64,000 nt of DNA, taken from the NCBI RefSeq assembly GCF_900277125.1, contig NZ_OPYN01000001.1, positions 248,001-312,000 of the forward strand, given 5' to 3'. The notes beneath the pieces were generated by a model, which ran no database searches, had not been told where the DNA came from, and saw only the letters and a program-made list of their open reading frames with translations. A program made the translations under genes and the position numbers. Within the stretch, counting starts at the first letter, position 1. Every line of letters starts with the position of its first letter. Source of the DNA: Pseudomonas inefficax. Its GTDB lineage: Bacteria; Pseudomonadota; Gammaproteobacteria; Pseudomonadales; Pseudomonadaceae. This document shows positions 53,252 through 62,981 of this stretch, in pieces.

Positions 53252-55195
53252 ATGACTGAAGACGCTGAGCGCTGGAAAGAGAAATACCTGAAAAGCATCG
53301 AGCAGCAGGAAAAGCTTGAGCGCCGTTGGGACGCCCGTCTCGACCTGCTGCGTCGCGGCCTGGTACGCAGCACCCTGGCTGCCGAAGGCAGCGACAAGGT
53401 GGTGGACCAGTGCATGAAGGAAATGCGCGAGGTCATCCGCAGCGACAACATGGACGCCGGCCTTGCCGGGTTGATTCCACGTCTTGAAAAGGCGGTGCTG
53501 GACTCCGAGCAGCGCCGGGAAGCCCGCATGAACCAGGTCAGCGATGCGCTGGCCGCACTGGTGGGCCAACTACAAGGCCTGCCATTGCCAAACGATGTGT
53601 CGCGGCCGTTGAAAAAGCTGGCGAAGAAGCTAGATGGCGGTGTGGCCCAGTCACGCGACTTGCCACCGTTGCTTGGCGAGTTGAGCGGCTTGCAGGGCCG
53701 CGCGCTGTCAGCCTTGGGCAAGTCGGCTGAGGACGCCCGGCCCGGCTTCTTGCAGCGCTTGTTCGGCAGCCGCGAGGATGACGTGCAAGGCGAGCCAGAG
53801 CTTGTGCCGCTCGCGCTTCCGGTTGTCGAGGCGCAGCCCTTGGTGGCACCGGCCGGCGTCGATGCCCCGCAGCCCGACGATGTGGACGCGCTCCTGCCGC
53901 TGCCAGCCTCTTCAGCTTCTGTTGTCGAAGCAGCCGTAGCGTCGAAGCCTGTGCTGGAGGCTACTGGCCCGGCGCTGATCGAAACGGCCGAACTGGCACC
54001 GGCCCCGCTACCGCAGCCGCTACCGGACGACATGCCGGCATCGGAAGCTGTCGCCAGCGAGTGTCCGGCTGAAGCAGAACCGGCACAAACACTCGAAGAA
54101 CCCTTCGGTGAAGATGGCACCTACGCCCTGCCTTACGCTGTGGAACCGCCCTACAGCCAGGTTGCCGAGCACATCGAGCATACCCTGATCGGCCTGCTCG
54201 ATGACCTCAGCCTGCCGGAGCGACACAAAGCCCAGGCGCTCGAGATGCGTGAACGGGTCGCCCGCGGCCTGAACTGGTATGAGCTGATCCCGGTGCTGGA
54301 TGACCTGGCCGTGCTCATGCTGGCAATAACCGACAGCGGCCAGCACGAATTCGAAACCTATCTGCAGCAGCTCAACGAACGCCTGGAAGGTTTCCAGAGC
54401 CACCTGCACGAGGCCAGCGCCGGCCATGCCGATAACAGCTCGGCCGCCCGCGAGCTGGATACCCAGCTGCGTGAGCACGTCGACGGGCTGCAGAGCAGTG
54501 TGCAAGGCGCCGCCGACGTCGACAGCCTCAAGCACATCCTGGAAAACCGTCTGGAAGGCCTGTTGGTGACCATGGACGAGCACAAGCATGAGCGTGATCG
54601 CCGCGAGCAGGAGCTGGCTGGGCGCCTGCAAGGGCTTTCGGAGCGGGTGGCGAACATGGAGCACGAGGCACTCGGCTACCGCGAGCACCTCGAAGAGCAG
54701 CGCCAGAAGGCCTTGCTCGATCCCCTCACCGGTTTGCCCAACCGAGCGGCCTGGAGCGAGCGGGTCGAGCGCGAAATGCTCGAATGGCAGGCTCATGGCG
54801 GCCATCTGGCGATGGCGATCCTCGACCTGGACCATTTCAAGCGTATCAACGACAGCTATGGTCACCTGGCTGGGGACAAGGTACTGAAGATCGTCGCCGA
54901 CCAGTTGCGCAAGCGCCTGCGCAGCGGTGACTTCATCGCCCGGTTTGGCGGCGAGGAGTTTGTTCTGTTACTGCCGCAGACCTCGCCGGCCGCCGCTGCC
55001 CAGATAGCCGAGGTGCTGCGAGCCACGGTCGAGGCATGCCCGTTCCACTTCAAGGGCGAACGGGTGGTAATAACCACCTCCATCGGCCTGGGTGCATTCC
55101 GGCCCGGCGAGCGCGGCGACCAGGTGCTCAAGCGCGCTGATGCGGCGCTGTACCGGGCCAAGGAATCGGGACGCAACCGCGTCGAGCAGGCATAG
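53252..55195 (+). CDS. Diguanylate cyclase with long helical N-terminus (DgcH-like)
   Basis: A 647-residue GGDEF protein. No membrane helices are evident; the first 500 residues are coiled-coil-like with a Pro/Ala-rich linker near 190-290. The C-terminal cyclase domain carries the active GGEEF at 566-570 and the product-inhibition site R-S-G-D at 557-560, five residues before it. It should make c-di-GMP. Position two genes after dsbA matches dgcH (PA5487) of P. aeruginosa. The ATG at 53252 is preferred to an upstream TTG. Confidence 0.9.
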   Translation: MTEDAERWKEKYLKSIEQQEKLERRWDARLDLLRRGLVRSTLAAEGSDKVVDQCMKEMREVIRSDNMDAGLAGLIPRLEKAVLDSEQRREARMNQVSDALAALVGQLQGLPLPNDVSRPLKKLAKKLDGGVAQSRDLPPLLGELSGLQGRALSALGKSAEDARPGFLQRLFGSREDDVQGEPELVPLALPVVEAQPLVAPAGVDAPQPDDVDALLPLPASSASVVEAAVASKPVLEATGPALIETAELAPAPLPQPLPDDMPASEAVASECPAEAEPAQTLEEPFGEDGTYALPYAVEPPYSQVAEHIEHTLIGLLDDLSLPERHKAQALEMRERVARGLNWYELIPVLDDLAVLMLAITDSGQHEFETYLQQLNERLEGFQSHLHEASAGHADNSSAARELDTQLREHVDGLQSSVQGAADVDSLKHILENRLEGLLVTMDEHKHERDRREQELAGRLQGLSERVANMEHEALGYREHLEEQRQKALLDPLTGLPNRAAWSERVEREMLEWQAHGGHLAMAILDLDHFKRINDSYGHLAGDKVLKIVADQLRKRLRSGDFIARFGGEEFVLLLPQTSPAAAAQIAEVLRATVEACPFHFKGERVVITTSIGLGAFRPGERGDQVLKRADAALYRAKESGRNRVEQA

Positions 55196-55275
55196 CTGGC
55201 AGCCGCTGACTCGCGGCAAGCACGGCCCTTGGGGAGCACGTTATACTGTAGCGCTCATACGCTGAGGCCACTGAC

Positions 55276-56064
55276 GTGCTTTCCACGCTTAAAAAAACCC
55301 TGATTCCCTTCCTGCTGTTGGCTGTCGCCGGTTGCTCGACCGGCCTGCGCATCGACCGTAGCCACCCTTCGGTCAATCAGGACAACCGCATCCAGTTCGT
55401 TGTCCTGCATTACACCAATGCTTCGCTGGAGCGTTCCCTGGCGTTGCTCACCCATGGCGAAGTGAGCAGCCACTATTTGATTGGTGACGGCCCGGCGACG
55501 GTGTACCAGCTGGTGGATGAAAGCCGCCGCGCCTGGCATGCCGGTGATAGCCAGTGGCAGGGCCGGACCTGGCTGAACTCCTCCTCCATCGGCATCGAAA
55601 TCGTCAACCCGGGTTTCACCGACACGCCGAATGGCCGGGTCTGGCATCCTTACAGCGAAGCGCAGGTCCAGTCGCTGATCGCGCTGCTCAAGGACATCGT
55701 CAAACGTAACAATATCGAACCACGGCACATCATTGGCCACAGCGATATCGCGCCGCTGCGCAAGCTTGACCCGGGGCCGCTATTCCCGTGGAAGCGCCTG
55801 GCCGACGCCGGATTAGGTGTCTGGCCGGATGCCAATGCCGTGGCACGGCAGCAAGCCTATTTCAGCGTCAACCCACCGAGCGTTGGCTGGTATCAGCAGG
55901 AGCTGGCCCGGTTTGGCTATGCGATCGAGCAAACCGGGGTACTGGATGTTGCCACCCGCCATGTGATCGCCGCGTTCCAGATGCGTTTCCGCCCGCAGCG
56001 CTTCGATGGCATGCCGGATGCGCAGACGGCCGCGATGCTCCAGGTGCTCAACCGCATGCGTTGA
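55276..56064 (+). CDS. Lipoprotein N-acetylmuramoyl-L-alanine amidase (AmpDh2-like)
   Basis: A 262-residue precursor from GTG 55276 with lipobox AVAGC (mature Cys20), so it is probably outer-membrane anchored. Amidase_2 zinc ligands are the His in VVLHYTN and the His/Asp in HIIGHSDIAP-DPG; a C-terminal peptidoglycan-binding domain (about 195-260, YGIEQTGVLD-like with AFQMRFRP) follows. It cleaves the amide between muramic acid and the stem peptide in the periplasm and may influence beta-lactamase induction. Confidence 0.93.
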   Translation: MLSTLKKTLIPFLLLAVAGCSTGLRIDRSHPSVNQDNRIQFVVLHYTNASLERSLALLTHGEVSSHYLIGDGPATVYQLVDESRRAWHAGDSQWQGRTWLNSSSIGIEIVNPGFTDTPNGRVWHPYSEAQVQSLIALLKDIVKRNNIEPRHIIGHSDIAPLRKLDPGPLFPWKRLADAGLGVWPDANAVARQQAYFSVNPPSVGWYQQELARFGYAIEQTGVLDVATRHVIAAFQMRFRPQRFDGMPDAQTAAMLQVLNRMR

Positions 56065-56083
56065 GCCGCCAGCGAGGCTCTGT

Positions 56084-56307
56084 GGGAGATTGCCCAGCCC
56101 TTTGGTCTGCGCTGTCGCACAGATAACTGAATTCGCAAGCGATCCTCGTGCCCTGTGGGAGCGGCTTTAGCCGCGAAGAACCCAACGCGGTGCATGGCAC
56201 CGGCTGCGCCGGTGTTCGCGGCTAAAGCCGCTCCCACAGAGTCCGTGTAGCGCCTGCAAATCGAGTTCTCTGCGCGACAGCGCAGCCTTGGGAGATGGCG
56301 ATCTCCC
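56084..56307. repeat. Composite inverted repeat: about 56-base outer arms around a REP pair
   Basis: Left arm 56084-56140 (GGGAGAT...TGCGCTGTCGCACAGA...GCAAGC) and right arm 56252-56307 are reverse complements with scattered mismatches; the core TGCGCTGTCGC/GCGACAGCGCA is exact. The pair at 56153-56239 (CTGTGGGAGCGGCTTTAGCC, GCGAA and inverse) is a REP pair of the GGCTTTAGCC subtype in the centre. The whole resembles a miniature element or a long structured RNA. Confidence 0.75.
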
Positions 56308-56377
56308 AACAAGCGAACGAAACGCCAAACGGCGAGGTGATTCCTGATCCAGTTGCTATACCTTAGTTATCAACTGG

Positions 56378-57991
56378 ATGCCTTCGATGTCAGCCTTGAT
56401 CGCCTTGCTGCGCCAAATTTTCTACCGTCCCTGGATGCTGGCCACATTGGCAGCACTGGCCAGCGCGGCTCTGTTGCTTTCTGCCAGTATCGGCATTGCC
56501 CTGCAACAGATGAAGCAAAGCGAGAGTGCACAGATGAACGCCCAGGGCGAACGCTTTCTCGAGCGCCTCGAGCAGGTGTTCGGCCAGTTGCGCGAAGGGG
56601 TCGACCTGTTGCAGGCGCAGCCCTTGCGCGGCTGCAGCCCGGCGATGCTGACGGCATTGCAGCAGGTAGGCCTGAGCTCACGCTTCATATATGAAGCGGC
56701 ATACGTGGATGGTGATATCGCCTGTTCGAACCGCGGTGATGAGCGGGCGTTCGAACCCTTGCGCATCCCCGACATCCAGGGGCCGACCTACAGCTACTGG
56801 CTGAATACCACGACCGAGCCGAACGAGAACCTGGCCGCATTGATGCTGGGGAGGGGCAAGTTCGTGGTATCCACCTCTCGTGGGCACCTGACCGATGTGG
56901 TCGACCTGCCCCCGGGCGGCAGCCTGGTCGTGGTGCTGGACAACGGCACCCGGGCTATCCCCGTGCTGGGCCCCCCGCAGGTATGGCCGCCACCCTCGGC
57001 CTGGTCGACCAGCCACAAGGCGCTGCTCGAACTCAGCGATCGCCTGATCTACCGAATGCCGACAAAGTCACCGGACTACCAACTGGTGCTGATTGCCCCG
57101 AGGGCGAGCCTGCCGTTGAGGATGAACGGCATGCTCTGGCTCCTGTTCCCCGGCAGTGTGCTGGCGGCCTGCTGCATCGGCTGGCTGGTGTTGCAACTGA
57201 TCCTGCAGCGGCGGTCGATGAGCTCGGAATTGCAGAATGCCTTGCGTCGCGGCGAACTGCAGGTGCTCTACCAGCCGATCTTCGAGCTCGACAGCCGGCG
57301 CTGTGTCGGGGCGGAGGCCCTGGTGCGCTGGCGTCGCCCGGACGGCACCCTGACCAGCCCGGACCTGTTCATCCCGTTGGCGGAAAACACCGGGCAGATC
57401 CGCCAGATCACCGACTTTGTCCTGCAGCGTGTGCTGGAACAGTTAGGGCAACTGCTGCGCTCGCACCCCAACTTGTACATATCGGTGAACCTGGCGGCTT
57501 GCGATGTGATGGTGCCGCGCATTGGACGGGTGGCGGCACGCTTGCTGGCCATGCACCGGGTGGCGGCCAGCCAGATTGCCTTCGAGGTGACCGAGCGCGG
57601 CCTGATCGATGTGGTGGTGGCGCGCGACAACCTGCAGGCGCTGCGCGCGGTGGGGCATCAGGTGCTGATCGACGATTTTGGTACGGGTTATTGCAGCCTG
57701 GCCTACCTGCAAACCCTGCCGGTGGACTGTTTGAAGATCGACAAGGCCTTTATCGATGCCCTGGGGCACGACGCCGCCAGCAGCGGTGTTGCGCCGCATA
57801 TCATCCGCATGGCCCACGACCTGCACCTGCGGGTGATTGCCGAAGGCATCGAGTGTGAAGACCAAGCGGTACTGCTGAACAGCGAAGGGGTCAATTATGG
57901 CCAGGGCTGGCTTTTTGCCCGGCCACTGAATGCCCGGCAGTTTGCCGAACTGGTGACCCGAGGACGGTTGCCGCGGCGGGTTGAGCATTGA
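56378..57991 (+). CDS. CSS-domain EAL phosphodiesterase (PdeC-like)
   Basis: A 537-residue inner-membrane c-di-GMP phosphodiesterase. N-terminal helix (about 21-43), periplasmic CSS-type domain with Cys86 (RGCSP) and Cys116 (IACSN), second helix (about 250-275), then a full EAL domain with EAL at 313-315 (GAEALVRWRRPDG), metal residues in VNLAACD and FEVTERGL, DDFGTGY and the late AEGIE. In E. coli PdeC-type proteins the periplasmic Cys pair is oxidised by DsbA/DsbB and controls activity; dsbA lies 4 kb upstream here. Confidence 0.92.
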   Translation: MPSMSALIALLRQIFYRPWMLATLAALASAALLLSASIGIALQQMKQSESAQMNAQGERFLERLEQVFGQLREGVDLLQAQPLRGCSPAMLTALQQVGLSSRFIYEAAYVDGDIACSNRGDERAFEPLRIPDIQGPTYSYWLNTTTEPNENLAALMLGRGKFVVSTSRGHLTDVVDLPPGGSLVVVLDNGTRAIPVLGPPQVWPPPSAWSTSHKALLELSDRLIYRMPTKSPDYQLVLIAPRASLPLRMNGMLWLLFPGSVLAACCIGWLVLQLILQRRSMSSELQNALRRGELQVLYQPIFELDSRRCVGAEALVRWRRPDGTLTSPDLFIPLAENTGQIRQITDFVLQRVLEQLGQLLRSHPNLYISVNLAACDVMVPRIGRVAARLLAMHRVAASQIAFEVTERGLIDVVVARDNLQALRAVGHQVLIDDFGTGYCSLAYLQTLPVDCLKIDKAFIDALGHDAASSGVAPHIIRMAHDLHLRVIAEGIECEDQAVLLNSEGVNYGQGWLFARPLNARQFAELVTRGRLPRRVEH

Positions 57992-58016
57992 GTGATTGTT
58001 GCTGGCCTGCGAGTTC

Positions 58017-58136
58017 CCTGTAGGAGCGGCCTTGTGTCGCGATGGGCTGCAAAGCAGCCCCAGGATCTTGGCAACAGTGCAGATATCGCAGGGGGCTGCT
58101 GTGCAGCCCATCGCGACACAAGGCCGCTCCTACAGG
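58017..58136. repeat. Paired REP palindromes, type A, inverted order
   Basis: The two type A units are arranged with the TGTAGGAGCGGCC ends outward and the GGGGCTGC palindromes inward, opposite to the other five type A pairs in the window. Between convergent genes. Confidence 0.85.
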
Positions 58137-58153
58137 GGGCGAGTCACGAGCCG

Positions 58154-59920
58154 TCAGACCGGCAGGGCCATGTAGAACTGGGTCCCCTGCCCCGGTCGGG
58201 AAAACACGCCCATGCGCCCGCCATGCAGCTGCACGATCTCTTTGCACAACGCCAGCCCCAGCCCCGCGCCGCCTTTCTTGCGCCCTACCTGTACGAAGGG
58301 CTCGAAGATGCGCCCTTGTTGCCCATAGGCAATGCCTTCGCCGTTATCTTCGACACTGATGATCACCCGCTCCGCATGCCGTCGTGCGTGCAGGCGGATA
58401 CGCCCACCGCTGGCGGTATGGCGGATGGCGTTGTGCAACAGGTTGTCCAGCACCCGGTCAAGTTGGGTGACGTCGGCCTGGATACGCGGTAGCGGCGGCT
58501 CCAGCTCCGTGATCAGCTCGATCTGCTTGTGCGCCGCCGGTTCGGCAAAGCGCTGTTGTGCACGCCCCAGCAGTTCGTCGATGGCGCAGGGAGCCAGATC
58601 GAGCTTCTGCATCCCACTCTGGTAGCGGCTGAAGTTGAGCAGGTCGTTGATCAACTGGGTCAGGCGCTGCATTTCCTCGCCGATGGTCTCCAGCAGGTCA
58701 TGCTCGCGCGACTCGGGCGGGAACTTGAGCCTCTCGCGCAACAGGCCGAAGGCCATGTGCATGCCGGTCACCGGAGTGCGCAGCTCATGGGAAGCGCGCA
58801 GCACGAATTCGCTGCGCACGCGTTCGAAGGCTCGCTGCTCGGTTACATCGTGCAATACCATCACCGCGCCAAGTATCGGCCCTTGCGGGTGGCTGACTGG
58901 AGTCAGGCTGTAGGCGAGCAGGCGCGTTTCGTCATCGACGTCCATGTTCAGGTCGTCAGGCTGGCGGTCGAGGTTGCCGCCGCGCAGTACCTGGCGTAGC
59001 TGCTGTTCCAGCTCTGGGCGCTGCAGGGCTTCGGCCAGGCTGCTGCCTGCGCGGCTATCGGTCCAGCCCAGCTGGCGCTGCGCCACCGGGTTGAGGTGCT
59101 CCAGGCGGCCTTGGCGATCGATGATCAGCAGGCCATCGTCAATGCTATCCAGTACGGCCTGCAAGCGTTGCTGGCCGGCCAGCAGTTCATCGACGTTGGT
59201 GGCCTGGTGCTTGCGCAAGGCATCGGCCATCAGGCCAAAGCGTCGGGTCAGTTGGTTCAGTTCCGTGGCTTGTGTGACCGGCAGGGTAACGTCGAAATCG
59301 CCCTTGCCGAGTTGGTCGGCTGCTTTGGCCAAGGCTTCGATCGGCTGGCCGAAGCGCCGGGCAATGTTGTGGGCGGTGATGAAGCCCAGTACCAGTACCA
59401 CCAGGCCCATCAGGCCAAGTACACCGCTGACCAGCAGGGCGTGATCGCGGGTGTGCTCCTCGCTGCGGGTGATGTGCTCCAGGGCCTGCTTGTGGGAATC
59501 GATCAGGTCGGTGCGGACCTGGTTGAACGCGGCCCCCAGTGGTTGCTCAACCCCCATGCTGCGCGAGGGCGCCGGGCTGTCGCGATAGGCCTGGAGGAAG
59601 GCCTGGTAATTGCTGCTGGCCTTGCTGAAGCCGGTGCGCTCGCCGCCTTGGTCCAGCCCTTGCTCGAGCAGTTTCTGGAAGTTTTCCTGCAGCAGCCGCA
59701 GGTTCTCCGGGGCGGTGTCTTCATCAAGGATCAGGGTCAACTGTTCGCCAAGGTTCTGGCGCAACTTCAGTCCTGTTTCCAGGGTGTGGGTGGTATCGCG
59801 CACCAGTCGCTGCTGCACCGTGGCCATTTGCAGCACGCTGACCAGGCCCAGCAGCAGCCCGAGCAGGGCCACGGTGACCAGCGCCGAGATGCTGAGGAAA
59901 AGCCGCGTGCGCAGCTTCAT
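58154..59920 (-). CDS. kinB: Sensor histidine kinase KinB
   Basis: Partner of AlgB; in P. aeruginosa KinB acts mainly as a phosphatase keeping AlgB unphosphorylated. The 588-residue protein has two membrane helices (about 12-32 and 162-184) bounding a periplasmic sensor, a HAMP region (about 185-240), a PAS domain (about 252-360), then HisKA with the phospho-acceptor His378 in ASHELRTP and HATPase_c with NLLHNAIRH, EDNGEGI and GGAGLGLAL. It overlaps or abuts algB (11 bases after its stop). Start at 59920 (MKLRTRLFLS), with GAGGTGG upstream. Confidence 0.96.
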   Translation of the reverse strand: MKLRTRLFLSISALVTVALLGLLLGLVSVLQMATVQQRLVRDTTHTLETGLKLRQNLGEQLTLILDEDTAPENLRLLQENFQKLLEQGLDQGGERTGFSKASSNYQAFLQAYRDSPAPSRSMGVEQPLGAAFNQVRTDLIDSHKQALEHITRSEEHTRDHALLVSGVLGLMGLVVLVLGFITAHNIARRFGQPIEALAKAADQLGKGDFDVTLPVTQATELNQLTRRFGLMADALRKHQATNVDELLAGQQRLQAVLDSIDDGLLIIDRQGRLEHLNPVAQRQLGWTDSRAGSSLAEALQRPELEQQLRQVLRGGNLDRQPDDLNMDVDDETRLLAYSLTPVSHPQGPILGAVMVLHDVTEQRAFERVRSEFVLRASHELRTPVTGMHMAFGLLRERLKFPPESREHDLLETIGEEMQRLTQLINDLLNFSRYQSGMQKLDLAPCAIDELLGRAQQRFAEPAAHKQIELITELEPPLPRIQADVTQLDRVLDNLLHNAIRHTASGGRIRLHARRHAERVIISVEDNGEGIAYGQQGRIFEPFVQVGRKKGGAGLGLALCKEIVQLHGGRMGVFSRPGQGTQFYMALPV

Positions 59921-59931
59921 GGGACGCCACC

Positions 59932-61278
59932 TCACAGGTTGTACTGCTTGCGCTTGCGGTACAGGGTGGAGGCATCGATCCCCAAGGTCTTGGCTGCCTG
60001 GTCAAGGGTATCGCTGGCGGCCAGCACCGCGCCGATATGGGCGCGTTCCAGCTCATCCAGGCTCAGCGCGGCGCCGACGCGCGGAGCATTGCCTGCAGGC
60101 TGCTCGCCCATGCCCAGGTGGCTGATTTCCACACGTTCCTGCGGGCAGATGATGCTGGCCCGCTCTACCACGTTGCGCAGTTCGCGAATGTTGCCGGGCC
60201 AGCGGTAGTTGAGCAGGGCTGTGCGGGCTTCGTCACTGAAACCGCGGGCAGGCCGGGAGTATTCCTTGACGAAGCGGGCGAGAAAGCGGTCGGCCAAGGT
60301 CAGGATGTCTTCACTGCGCTCGCGCAGCGGCGGCAGGTGCAGGGTGATGACATTCAGGCGATACAGCAGGTCTTCGCGGAAGCGGCTCTCTCGCACCATC
60401 TCTTCGAGGTTGAGGTTGGTGGCGGCGAGGATACGCACATCGGCGCGACGGGTGACCGGGTCGCCGACGCGCTCGTATTCCTTGTCCTGGATGAAACGCA
60501 GCAGTTTGGGCTGCAAGGTCAGTGGGAAATCGCCGATCTCGTCGAGAAACAGCGTGCCCCCATCAGCCTGGCTGACACGCCCCAGGGTGCTTTCGCTGGC
60601 GCCGGTGAAGGCGCCGCGGGTGTGGCCGAACAACTCGCTTTCCATCAGCTCGGCGTTCAGTGACGGGCAGTTGATGGTCACGCAGGATTTGCGCGCGCGC
60701 TTGCTCCAGCCATGTATGGCCCGGGCCAGCTCACCTTTACCTGTGCCTGACTCGCCAAGGATGAGGATGTTGGCATCGGTGGTAGCGACCTGGCGGGCGG
60801 TTTCCAGCACTGCCATCATCGCCGGACTGTGCGAGTCGAGGCCGTCCTTGGGTTTGCGCACTTCACCTTCCAGGGCCTCCAGGCGCGCGGAAAGCTGACG
60901 CACTTCCAACTGCTTGGAAGTAGCCAGGCGCAGCTGGTCGGGGCTGCACGGTTTGACCAGGTAATCGGCGGCACCGGCCTGGATCGCGTCTACCGCCGTA
61001 TCGATCGCCGAGTGTGCGGTGACGATCACCACCCGCATCCAGGGGGCCTGGATACGCATCTGCGCCAGCACATCGAGGCCGTTGTCCTCGCCCAGGCGCA
61101 AATCGAGGAAGCAAAGGTCGAAGACCTGGCGTTGCAACAAGGCTTCGGCCTGGGCGGCGCTGTTGGCGGTGGCCACATTGTAGCCCTCGTCCTCCAGGCA
61201 GTAGCGGAAGGTGCGCAGGATCGCGGACTCGTCATCCACCAGCAGAATGCGGCCTTGGTTGTCCTGGGCTGACTCCAT
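59932..61278 (-). CDS. algB: NtrC-family response regulator AlgB
   Basis: Receiver (Asp59 in FLDLRLG), AAA+ and Fis-type DNA-binding domains, 448 residues. Walker A GESGTGKG at 175-182, GAFTGA at 222-227, Walker B LFLDEIGD at 243-250, and a C-terminal helix-turn-helix (TLDQAAKTLGIDASTLYRKRKQ). In P. aeruginosa AlgB controls alginate and, through BphP and KinB, group behaviour; it binds algD directly. The full GAFTGA loop implies it can still contact sigma-54. AAAGGAG precedes ATG 61278; the frame upstream of it is ignored. Confidence 0.97.
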   Translation of the reverse strand: MESAQDNQGRILLVDDESAILRTFRYCLEDEGYNVATANSAAQAEALLQRQVFDLCFLDLRLGEDNGLDVLAQMRIQAPWMRVVIVTAHSAIDTAVDAIQAGAADYLVKPCSPDQLRLATSKQLEVRQLSARLEALEGEVRKPKDGLDSHSPAMMAVLETARQVATTDANILILGESGTGKGELARAIHGWSKRARKSCVTINCPSLNAELMESELFGHTRGAFTGASESTLGRVSQADGGTLFLDEIGDFPLTLQPKLLRFIQDKEYERVGDPVTRRADVRILAATNLNLEEMVRESRFREDLLYRLNVITLHLPPLRERSEDILTLADRFLARFVKEYSRPARGFSDEARTALLNYRWPGNIRELRNVVERASIICPQERVEISHLGMGEQPAGNAPRVGAALSLDELERAHIGAVLAASDTLDQAAKTLGIDASTLYRKRKQYNL

Positions 61279-61435
61279 GTGCTGCGCTCCTTTAGGAAAG
61301 ATCTTCATTTAGTGTGGGAAAAATCGGGCAAGTTGCATGGTCCATTGTGAAGGAACCTGTCCTTTGCATGCTAGCCACTGGCCAATCGGCGCTTGGAGGC
61401 CGCGCTTTTCAGATGATTTTCTTAGAGGGTCACGG

Positions 61436-61450
61436 TGGCACATTGGTTGC
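61436..61450 (+). promoter_or_regulatory. Sigma-54 promoter of the BON gene
   Basis: TGGCAC-ATTGG-TTGC: -24 GG and -12 GC elements at the exact canonical spacing, with only the base after TGGCAC differing from consensus. It lies 40 bases before the ATG at 61490, in the algB divergent space. Confidence 0.8.
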
Positions 61451-61489
61451 GAGGATTTTCAGTTTTTGCCTACAAGAGGAGGCACTGTC

Positions 61490-62311
61490 ATGCGCTTTTC
61501 CATCCGCGCCGCCATGTTGGCAGCCACCCTGCTACCAGGGTTCACGCCGGTAGTCGCCGATCCGGTACAGGACGCCCGCCTGGAGGGGGCGCTGCAAACC
61601 GCCCTGTCGCTGAACCGCATGCTCGACCCGTTCCGTATCCAGGTCGAGGTGGACGGCAAGCAGGCGCGGCTTTCCGGGGAGGTGGAGAACGACGTCGAGC
61701 GCCAGCTGGCAGAGCATGTGGCCCTGGCTACCCGTGGCATCGAGCAAGTGGACAACCAGCTGCAGGTCAATGCCCAGCTGGTGGAACGCCCGCTGGAGTT
61801 GCGTGCCTATGCCCAGCGCCTGGAGGATGCCACCCTGGCTGCAGTGATCCGTGCGCGGCTGTTGTGGAGCCGTACCACCGAGAAGGCGCCTATAGATGTA
61901 CAGAGCAGCGAAGGCGTGGTGACCCTGCGCGGCAAGGTCGACAGTGCCGAGGCCAAGGAGCTGGCTGGCGTGGTGGCGCGTACCACCGAGGGCGTGCACC
62001 TGGTCAACAACCTGGTCAGCCTCGATAGTGCCGCCATGGCCAAGGCCCGGGAAGCTCCGGTGGGGGTGCCGACCGGCCCGCAGCCGAGCGACAGCTGGAT
62101 CATCGACAAGATCCAGAACAGCTACCGGTTCAGCCGCAACCTTGATGGCCTGAACCTTAAGGTGGCCAGCGAAGAGGGGCTGGTTCGGCTTTCGGGCGAA
62201 GTGGTCAGCAGCGAGCAGAAAACCATCGCCGTGGAGATCGCCCGGCAGATCATCGGCGTGCGCGGGGTGGATGCCGACCTGCTCAAGGTGGCGACCAAGG
62301 TCGAGGGCTGA
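61490..62311 (+). CDS. BON-domain periplasmic protein
   Basis: A 273-residue precursor with a signal peptide (AAMLAATLLPGFTPVVADP) and three BON domains (about 30-100, 112-185 and 198-270; repeated signs VRLSGEV, VTLRGKVDSAEAKELAG, IIGVRGVDADL). BON proteins such as OsmY bind phospholipid or envelope surfaces and protect against osmotic and other shock. AGAGGAGG precedes the ATG at 61490. It is transcribed away from algB from a sigma-54 promoter, so AlgB is a likely activator. Confidence 0.9.
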   Translation: MRFSIRAAMLAATLLPGFTPVVADPVQDARLEGALQTALSLNRMLDPFRIQVEVDGKQARLSGEVENDVERQLAEHVALATRGIEQVDNQLQVNAQLVERPLELRAYAQRLEDATLAAVIRARLLWSRTTEKAPIDVQSSEGVVTLRGKVDSAEAKELAGVVARTTEGVHLVNNLVSLDSAAMAKAREAPVGVPTGPQPSDSWIIDKIQNSYRFSRNLDGLNLKVASEEGLVRLSGEVVSSEQKTIAVEIARQIIGVRGVDADLLKVATKVEG

Positions 62312-62312
62312 T

Positions 62313-62348
62313 CGTGCAATTCGCACGGCTGCACGGACCGCATCGTGC
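62313..62348. promoter_or_regulatory. GCACG/CGTGC repeat cluster, candidate enhancer site
   Basis: CGTGC-AATTC-GCACG (62313-62327) is followed by GCACG-GACCGCAT-CGTGC (62331-62348): four copies of one pentamer in two dyads. It is about 75-110 bases upstream of the sigma-54 promoter at 62424, the usual enhancer distance. It could alternatively be a terminator of the BON transcript. Confidence 0.45.
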
Positions 62349-62385
62349 AGGATACGTCCTTGCCGATTTCGGGCGATTCGGATAA

Positions 62386-62979
<594 letters not shown>

Positions 62980-62981
62980 AG

